Below, in pieces: positions 3,908 through 8,754 of a stretch of DNA of 8,754 nucleotides. This DNA is from an uncultured Negativicutes bacterium. GTDB taxonomy: Bacteria > Bacillota > Negativicutes > Acidaminococcales > Acidaminococcaceae. Position 1 is the stretch's first letter; each line of letters begins with the position of its first letter. A model generated the notes under the pieces. The model worked only from the letters and a program-made list of their open reading frames with translations, made no database searches and was not told where the DNA came from. A program made the translations under genes and the position numbers. The stretch is taken from contig CALAZX010000282.1 in assembly GCA_937926555.1 (NCBI GenBank), forward strand, positions 1-8,754, given 5' to 3'.

Positions 3908-6712
3908 TCAGCCGCGTTCCTGCTGCTGCTTCTCCAGCTGGTCCATCCGGAGCATCTGCGCGGCCATCTGCGCCGCCATCTGCCGGATCATCTGGTCCTG
4001 CCGCTCCAGCTTCTCGTTGGCCTCTTCCAGCTGACGGTCCTGCACTTTCACCCGTTTCATCAGAACGGCCACCTGGTCGTCCGTGTTCAGGGAGACGGAT
4101 TTGTTCCGTCCGAAGCGCCAGCTGATGCCGCCGTTCACCATGAAGTCGGACTTGGTGTTGTAAGCCAGGCCGCCATGGAACAGCAGGTCGTTGTTCTCAT
4201 GATGGGCCATGCCCAGGGCGAAGCCGGTGCTGCCCTTGTAATGACCGATGCCCGCCATCATCTGGTCCTTCTCCGTGGGGTCGTAGTCCAGGGGTTTCAG
4301 CGCGGAAAGAGCCGCGGACAGGGCTGCCGTGCCTTTCATCCGGTCATCCACGTCCTTCACCTGACCGGCCAGAGCGCCTGCCGTCCGGACCACAGTGTCA
4401 TCCACATAGTCCTTGTTCGCCGCGTCGGTCCCCTCTTCCGGAGCCGCCACGTTGACAATCCGGTTGCCGCCGTTGTCCAGTCCGTCCACAGTCAGGGAGA
4501 CCGGGTTCTTCCCGTCCGCCGCGGGGGTGATGGTCATGCCGCTGCCCCGGATGGCGGTGATGTTACCATCCGCATCGGTGGCGGTGAGGCTTTCCGGACT
4601 GATGGTGATGTTGTAGTTCTCCTGGTTGGAGATGTCGATGCTGCCCGGTTTCACCTCGGTGGTGTTCCCGTAGGCATCCGTTCCAGTGCCGCTGCTGTCC
4701 TTGGCCTCCTGTGCCAGCTTCTTCGCCGCGTCGGCGGCGTCGAACGCGTCATCCGCGCGGTTCATGGCATTGTCGGCCACGTTCTTCGCGTCGGTGGCGA
4801 TATCCTTGGCGTCAGTGGCCAGATTTTTCGCATCGCCTGCCGCATTTTTGGCGTCGTTCGCGATGTTCTTCGCATCGGAGGCGATATTCTTCGCGTCGCC
4901 CGCCACATTCTTGGCATCGGTGGCGATGTTCTTCGCGTCATCCGCCGTGTTCTTAGCGTCGGTGGCCAGACTCTTCGCATCGTTGGCCGTATTTCTCACG
5001 TCGTCCAGGTCGGTGATTTTCGCATAGGTGCTCTCCGCATCCTCCTTCTTCAGATACTGGGTGAGCTTGGTGTCCACCGAATCGTTGGTGGCGTAATCGT
5101 CCTGATCCGGAGCCGTCACCGCCAGATTGTTCAGGTCATCCAGGGTGGCGTAGTCCTCCAGCGTCGTCTCAAGATGGTTGGTATGGACGTAGTTCTGCAG
5201 GTGGTCGGACAGATGTGAATGCTTGACGTAGTCTGTCAGGTCCACCTCGCCACCAAGTCCCTCAATTTCCGCCTTGGTGGCATAGTCCGCCAGGTCGGTC
5301 TTCTTGGCGTAGGTGACTTCCGCGTTCACCTTCGTCTCGAAGGTTGCGTTGGCCGTACTGATGGTCATGTAGTCCGCCAGCTGGCTCTTCTCCGCGAACC
5401 GGCTGAGAGTCTCGGCCTTGCTGAAGAACCGGTCGTCGGCGTCAGCGGTAAGCAGATAGTCGTCCAATGCGTCCTTGGAGGCATACCGAAGATTGGCGTC
5501 ATCCTCGGTCAGGTAATCGTCCAGCGCGTCTTTCGCCGCATACTTCAGGTCGGCATTGTCCTCCGTGATGAAGTCCGCAAGGTCTTCCGTCTTGGCGAAG
5601 CCAGTCAGGTCGCTATGTTTCGCGTACTTGCCGTCCGCATCCTCCTCCGTGATGAAGTCCGCGAGGTCTTCAGTCTTGGCCAAGCCCGTCAAGTCGCTGT
5701 GCTTCGCGTACTTGCCGTCCGCATCCGTCTCGGTGAGGAAGTCCGCAAGGTCTTCTGTCTTCGCGTAATCTTCCAGTGCGTCAAGTCTCGCATAATCCTG
5801 GAGCTCAACTTTCGTAGCCAGGCCGGCGAGATCCGCCTTCTCGGCGTATTTCTCGTCCAGCTGGTCGCTGCGGACGAAATCATTCAAGTCAGTCAGCTTC
5901 GCGTACCCGTTCAGGTCTGTGGTTTTCGCGTATCTGCCGTCGGCATCCGTCTGAGTGATGAAGTCCGCCAGGTCTTCCGTCTTGGCGAAACCAGTCAGCT
6001 CACTGCGTTTCGCATAGTCAGCCAGATCGGTCTTCGCAACGTATTTCGCATCTGCTGTGGCGGTCATGATGTAATCGTCCAAGTCAGTCTTTTGTGCATA
6101 CTGTCCCAATGCGTCGGCCTTGCTCAAGTAGGTGCTTGCAGCATCCGTCTTCTCAAGGTAATTGGAGAGTTCAGACTTGCCGGCGTAACGCAGGTCGGCG
6201 TCGTCGGTCTTGATGTAGCTATCCAATGCGTCCTTGCTTGCGTATTTCAGGTCGGCCACATCCGTCTTGATGTAATCGTCCAGCGCATCTTTCGCCGCAT
6301 ACTTCAGATCAGCGTTGTCCTCTGTGATGAAGTCAGCCAGATTTTCCGTCTTGGCGAAACCGGTCAGATCGCTCTGTTTCGCATACTTGCCGTCTGCATC
6401 CATCTCCGTGATGAAGTCGGCGATGTCTTCCGTCTTGGCGAAGCCCGTCAGGTCGCTATGTTTCGCATAATCTGCAAGGTCAGTGGTCTTGGCGTAGTCT
6501 TCCAGTGCGTCCAGTCTCGCATAATCCTGGAGCTCAACCTTCGTGGCCAGGCCGGCGAGATTCGCCTTCTCGGCGTATTTCTCGTCCAGCTGGTCGCTGC
6601 GGATGAAATCATTCAGGTCGGTCAGCTTCGCGTACCCATTCAAATCAGTGGTTTTCGCATAGTCCGCAAGGTCGGTCTTCGCAGCGTATTTCGCATCTGC
6701 TGTAGCTGTCAT
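3908..6712 (-). CDS. Trimeric autotransporter adhesin, C-terminal part (fibre repeats, coiled coil, YadA-type anchor, tail), separated by an in-frame stop
   Basis: This is the downstream part of one broken gene. The frame is open from the TAA at 6746-6748 to the TGA at 3908-3910. The first ATG (6712) gives 934 aa but has no good ribosome site, and the product would lack a signal peptide. Residues 1 to about 440 are 9/10-residue fibre repeats. A degenerate zone of similar repeats reaches about 570. Residues 578-675 are DAKNxAx heptads forming a trimeric coiled coil. A beta-rich connector follows with GLDNGGNRIVNVAAPEEGTD, the usual TAA junction before the anchor. A YadA-type anchor barrel (PF03895 type, about 795-867) ends in GGISWRF. 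After it come 67 residues, strongly coiled-coil near the end. Family members trimerise and display the fibre on the cell surface for adhesion. The family call is firm; whether this piece is translated is doubtful. Confidence 0.85.
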   Translation of the reverse strand: MTATADAKYAAKTDLADYAKTTDLNGYAKLTDLNDFIRSDQLDEKYAEKANLAGLATKVELQDYARLDALEDYAKTTDLADYAKHSDLTGFAKTEDIADFITEMDADGKYAKQSDLTGFAKTENLADFITEDNADLKYAAKDALDDYIKTDVADLKYASKDALDSYIKTDDADLRYAGKSELSNYLEKTDAASTYLSKADALGQYAQKTDLDDYIMTATADAKYVAKTDLADYAKRSELTGFAKTEDLADFITQTDADGRYAKTTDLNGYAKLTDLNDFVRSDQLDEKYAEKADLAGLATKVELQDYARLDALEDYAKTEDLADFLTETDADGKYAKHSDLTGLAKTEDLADFITEEDADGKYAKHSDLTGFAKTEDLADFITEDNADLKYAAKDALDDYLTEDDANLRYASKDALDDYLLTADADDRFFSKAETLSRFAEKSQLADYMTISTANATFETKVNAEVTYAKKTDLADYATKAEIEGLGGEVDLTDYVKHSHLSDHLQNYVHTNHLETTLEDYATLDDLNNLAVTAPDQDDYATNDSVDTKLTQYLKKEDAESTYAKITDLDDVRNTANDAKSLATDAKNTADDAKNIATDAKNVAGDAKNIASDAKNIANDAKNAAGDAKNLATDAKDIATDAKNVADNAMNRADDAFDAADAAKKLAQEAKDSSGTGTDAYGNTTEVKPGSIDISNQENYNITISPESLTATDADGNITAIRGSGMTITPAADGKNPVSLTVDGLDNGGNRIVNVAAPEEGTDAANKDYVDDTVVRTAGALAGQVKDVDDRMKGTAALSAALSALKPLDYDPTEKDQMMAGIGHYKGSTGFALGMAHHENNDLLFHGGLAYNTKSDFMVNGGISWRFGRNKSVSLNTDDQVAVLMKRVKVQDRQLEEANEKLERQDQMIRQMAAQMAAQMLRMDQLEKQQQERG
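3911..4111 (-). other. 67-residue post-barrel coiled-coil tail of the adhesin
   Basis: After the barrel-ending Phe (4112-4114), where canonical YadA proteins stop, the frame continues for 67 residues. They include VAVLMKRVKVQDRQLEEA and a Met/Gln/Ala-rich stretch (QMAAQMAAQM), ending QQQERG. The heptad-like spacing of Val/Leu/Met/Ile predicts a trimeric coiled coil. Since the barrel C-terminus faces inward, the tail should lie in the periplasm. Confidence 0.7.
4112..4345 (-). other. YadA-type beta-barrel membrane anchor domain
   Basis: The order is standard: an amphipathic helix (GTAALSAALSALKPL), then strands around MMAGIGHYKG, GFALGMAHH, LLFHGGLAY and MVNGGISWRF. Three such chains form a 12-stranded outer-membrane barrel in characterised TAAs. 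Confidence 0.88.
4688..4981 (-). repeat. 21-bp repeats encoding DAKNxAx heptads
   Basis: Thirteen consecutive heptads (DAKSLAT to AAKKLAQ, bases 4981-4709), plus a decayed fourteenth (EAKDSSG), match consensus DAKN[IVLA]A[TGSND]. The DNA alternates near-identical 21-base units. They form a classic trimeric coiled coil between the nonad/decad fibre and the anchor. The later units (NAMNRAD, DAFDAAD) are diverged. Confidence 0.85.
4990..5392 (-). repeat. Degenerate transition zone of the adhesin stalk
   Basis: It begins with a recognisable fifth super-repeat start (EKSQLADYM, then TKVNAEVTYA and KKTDLADYA). It then leaves the 9/10 pattern, with a Gly-Gly break (EGLGGEVDL), His-rich turns (HSHLSDHLQNYVHTNHL) and a Pro (TAPDQDDYA), before the heptads start. 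It probably marks a kink or change of coil type. Confidence 0.5.
5393..6094 (-). repeat. Adhesin super-repeat unit 4 (702 bp, 234 residues)
   Basis: It starts at the Gln of QKTDLDDYI. It tiles exactly into 25 sub-repeats (16 of nine residues, nine of ten). It is more diverged than units 1 and 2 and contains three KTEDLADFI copies close together. Confidence 0.75.
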
Positions 6713-6739
6713 GATGTACTTGTCCAGGTCCGTCTTCTG
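6095..6739 (-). repeat. Adhesin super-repeat unit 3 (645 bp, 215 residues)
   Basis: It starts at QKTDLDKYI, just after the premature stop. It tiles exactly into 23 sub-repeats (15 nonads, eight decads), two fewer than its neighbours. Its 3' half (DALDDYI to DALGQYA) is very close to units 1 and 2, while its 5' third has a different set of modules. Confidence 0.75.
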
Positions 6740-7444
6740 GGCGTATTATCCCAGTGCATCCGCCTTGCTCAGGTAGGTGCTTGCCGCATCCGCCTTCTCC
6801 AGGTAATTGGAGAGTTCAGATTTGCCCGCGTAGCGCAGGTCCGCATCGTCAGTCTTGATGTAGCTTTCCAACGCGTCCTTCCTTGCGTATTTCAGGTCGG
6901 CAGCATCTGTCTTGATATAGTCATCCAAGGCGTCTTTTGACGCGTATTTCAAGTCTGCGTTGTTCTCTGTAATGAAGTCCGCCAGGTCCGCAGTCTTGGC
7001 ATAATCCGCCAAAGCGGTCTTCTCCGCGTACTTGGCGTCCGCCGTGGCGGTCATCATGTATTTGTCCAGTTCCGATGCCTTGGCGTACTTGCCGTCCGCA
7101 TCGGTCTCCGTGATGAAACCGGCGATGTCTTCGGTTTTGGCAAAGCCATTCAGGTCACTGTGCTTCGCATAGTCCGCCAGGTCTGTGGTTTTGGCGTAAG
7201 CATCCAGCGCATCGAGTCTCGCGTAGTCCTGCAGCTCAACCTTCGTGGCCAGTCCTGCGATGTCATCCGCCTTGGCGTATCTGCCATCTGCAGCCGTCTC
7301 GGTGATGAAGTCCGCGATATCTGTGGTCTTCGCAAATCCGGTGAGATCGGTCTTCTTGGCATAAGTGGCTTCCGCATTCACTTTCGTCTCGAATTTCGCA
7401 TCCGCCACGTTCGTCTGCATGTACTTGTCCAAATCGGTCTTCTG
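6740..7444 (-). repeat. Adhesin super-repeat unit 2 (705 bp, 235 residues, contains the TAA)
   Basis: It is exactly the same length as unit 1. By eye the two differ at 13 of 235 codon positions at the protein level, one of them the Gln-to-stop change at 6746-6748. It tiles into 25 sub-repeats (15 nonads, ten decads). Confidence 0.85.
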
Positions 7445-8754
7445 GGCATACTGTCCCAGCGCGTCCGCCTTGCTCAGGTAGGTGCTTGCCGCATCCGCCT
7501 TCTCCAGATAATTGGAGAGTTCAGACTTGCCGGCGTAGCGCAGGTCCGCGTCGTCAGTCTTGATATAGCTGTCCAGTGCGTCCTTGCTTGCGTATTTCAG
7601 GTCGGCAGCATCCGTCTTCATATAGTCATCCAGGGCGTCTTTCGCCGCGTATTTCAGGTCTGCGTTGTTCTCTGTGATGAAGTCAGCCAGGTCCGCAGTC
7701 TTGACATAATCCGCCAAAGCGGTCTTCTCCGCGTACTTGGCGTCCGCCGTGGCGGTCATCATGTATTTATCCAGTTCGGATGCCTTGGCGTACTTGCCGT
7801 CCGCATCGGTCTCGGTGATGAAGCCGGCGATATCTTCCGTCTTGGCGAAGCCGCTCAAGTCGCTCTGTTTCGCATAGTCAGCCAGGTCTGTAGTCTTGGC
7901 GTAAGCATCCAGTGCATCGAGCTTCGCGTAGTCCTGCAGCTCAACCTTCGTAGCCAGTCCCGCGATATCGTCCGCCTTGGCGTATCTGCCATCCGCAGCC
8001 GTCTCCGTGATGAAGTCCGAGATGTCTTCCGACTTGGCGAATCCGGTGAGATCCGTCTTCTTGGCATAGGTGGCTTCCGCATTCACTTTCGTCTCGAATT
8101 TCGCATCCGTCACGTTCGTCTGCATGTATTTGTCCAGGTCCGTCTTCTGGGCGAACTGGTTCAGAGCGGTCTCCTTATTCATGTAGATTTCCTTGGCATC
8201 TTCTTTTTCCAGATACTTGCCGAGAGACGCTTTCTCCGCATATTTCAGGTCCGCCTTCTCTGTGGTCACATACTTGTCAAACGCATTCTTGGTGGCGTAC
8301 TTGTCATCGGCATCTTCCGTAGTGACATAATTGTCCAGCTCCGCACGTTTGGCATAGACATTCAGGTCGTCCGTTCTCACCACATCAGCCAGATCCGTCT
8401 TCTTGGCATAAGTGCGTTCAGCCGCATTTTTAGTCACATAGTCGTTCAAGGCACTGTTTTTCACATAATCGCCAAGCTCCGCTTTGGTGGCAAGCTTCGT
8501 AAGATCGGCCTTCTCCGCATACTTCTCATCCAGCTGGTCACTGCGGATAAAACCTTCCAGGTCCGACTTCTTGGCCATCCCTTCCAGATCTTTCGCTTTC
8601 GCATAGTCCGTCAGCATCTGGTTGATATTGCCTTTGGTGTAGTACCCGTGCTCCAGAATCGCATCTATCCCCTGTTTGGAGTAGGTGTAATCTTTAATTG
8701 CCGTGAGTGTCTCCGCTTTCGTATAACGAGCTTTCAAACCATCATCAATATATT
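6746..8754 (-). CDS. Trimeric autotransporter adhesin, N-terminal side of the fibre (5' end outside the window; ends at premature TAA)
   Basis: The frame is open to the right edge. A TTG at 8737 is only the first start-like codon and sits mid-domain: the upstream codons (Tyr-Ile-Asp-Asp-Gly) continue the protein. The true start, signal peptide and any head domain are therefore outside. About 669 codons are visible, nearly all 9/10-residue repeats of the type KTTDLADYA or TETDADGKYA, including two nearly identical 235-residue super-repeats. The reading frame ends at TAA (6746-6748) inside a repeat where three sibling copies have CAG (Gln). The next codons in the same frame continue the repeat (YAQKTDLDKY), so this is a nonsense change and not a frameshift. 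A product ending here would have no outer-membrane anchor. Together with the piece at 3908-6712 it is best read as one gene or pseudogene. Confidence 0.82.
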   Translation of the reverse strand, partial: YIDDGLKARYTKAETLTAIKDYTYSKQGIDAILEHGYYTKGNINQMLTDYAKAKDLEGMAKKSDLEGFIRSDQLDEKYAEKADLTKLATKAELGDYVKNSALNDYVTKNAAERTYAKKTDLADVVRTDDLNVYAKRAELDNYVTTEDADDKYATKNAFDKYVTTEKADLKYAEKASLGKYLEKEDAKEIYMNKETALNQFAQKTDLDKYMQTNVTDAKFETKVNAEATYAKKTDLTGFAKSEDISDFITETAADGRYAKADDIAGLATKVELQDYAKLDALDAYAKTTDLADYAKQSDLSGFAKTEDIAGFITETDADGKYAKASELDKYMMTATADAKYAEKTALADYVKTADLADFITENNADLKYAAKDALDDYMKTDAADLKYASKDALDSYIKTDDADLRYAGKSELSNYLEKADAASTYLSKADALGQYAQKTDLDKYMQTNVADAKFETKVNAEATYAKKTDLTGFAKTTDIADFITETAADGRYAKADDIAGLATKVELQDYARLDALDAYAKTTDLADYAKHSDLNGFAKTEDIAGFITETDADGKYAKASELDKYMMTATADAKYAEKTALADYAKTADLADFITENNADLKYASKDALDDYIKTDAADLKYARKDALESYIKTDDADLRYAGKSELSNYLEKADAASTYLSKADALG
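7445..8149 (-). repeat. Adhesin super-repeat unit 1 (705 bp, 235 residues)
   Basis: It begins at QKTDLDKYM and ends at SKADALGQYA, with the same module order as unit 2. Upstream (8150-8754) the 9/10 pattern continues but with diverged sequence, so this is the first clearly duplicated unit in view. Confidence 0.85.

Larger units (their letters stand above)
3908..8754 (-). pseudogene. Whole trimeric autotransporter gene interrupted by one in-frame ochre codon
   Basis: Both pieces share one frame: the 11 codons between the stop and the ATG at 6712 read as normal repeat sequence. Only one codon out of about 1,614 visible is faulty. The pseudogene call assumes the stop is real; a base-call or repeat-collapse error would make this an intact adhesin. 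Confidence 0.55.

Noticed and set aside
3776..5218. A 480-codon plus-strand open frame rich in Val, Gly, Arg and Leu
   Set aside because: It is antisense to the barrel, heptad and transition coding regions, begins inside the terminator hairpin, and has no ribosome site or family resemblance.
5219..6940. A 573-codon open frame on the plus strand opposite the adhesin repeats
   Set aside because: It is a mirror of the repeat: the periodic minus-strand codons avoid stops in this antisense frame. The translation has no recognisable domain, and the minus frame clearly encodes a TAA fibre and anchor.
5393..8149. CRISPR array suggested by short regular repeats
   Set aside because: The roughly 27-30 base periodicity is in-frame protein repeat with no conserved repeat/spacer division, and no cas genes are present.
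8735..8737. TTG as the start codon of the upstream adhesin fragment
   Set aside because: The frame stays open to the window edge, there is no ribosome site, and a TAA fibre needs a signal peptide, which is absent here.

Overview
The window is GC-rich DNA from a diderm bacterium, most likely a member of the Negativicutes (outer-membrane-bearing Firmicutes). The main clue is a trimeric autotransporter whose YadA-type membrane anchor is followed by a coiled-coil tail, a layout I associate with Negativicutes. The Shine-Dalgarno sites are strong and Firmicutes-like. Genus cannot be fixed from the sequence.

Layout. Bases 1-1205 (minus) hold a nearly complete RlmI-type 23S rRNA cytosine methyltransferase, cut at its C-terminus by the window edge. 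Bases 1206-1547 are a divergent intergenic region with two parts: a GC-rich stretch full of hairpins next to rlmI, and an AT-rich promoter island (about 1421-1500) that appears to serve both directions. On the plus strand follow sfsA (1548-2240), lemA (2349-2903) and a TPM-domain (YgcG-like) protein gene (2915-3691). The last two are 11 bases apart and look like one operon. A strong, probably bidirectional terminator (3752-3794) separates them from a convergent minus-strand gene.

Bases 3908-8754 (minus) are more than half of the window. They encode the stalk and anchor of a very large trimeric autotransporter adhesin; its N-terminus lies beyond the right edge. From N to C terminus the visible part has a long fibre that tiles into 9- and 10-residue repeats, organised into super-repeats of 235, 235, 215 and 234 residues. 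Then come a degenerate transition zone, a 13-heptad coiled coil, a TAA connector, a YadA-type beta-barrel anchor and a 67-residue post-barrel tail. One in-frame TAA codon (6746-6748) interrupts the fibre and separates the membrane anchor from the N-terminal part. As assembled the gene is therefore broken, unless this is a sequencing or assembly error, a readthrough site, or an allele that recombination between repeats can repair.

The housekeeping genes are ordinary. The unusual content is the adhesin: its exact nonad/decad tiling, its modular super-repeats, the stop codon and the tail after the barrel. A secondary point of interest is the hairpin-rich leader or repeat upstream of rlmI.
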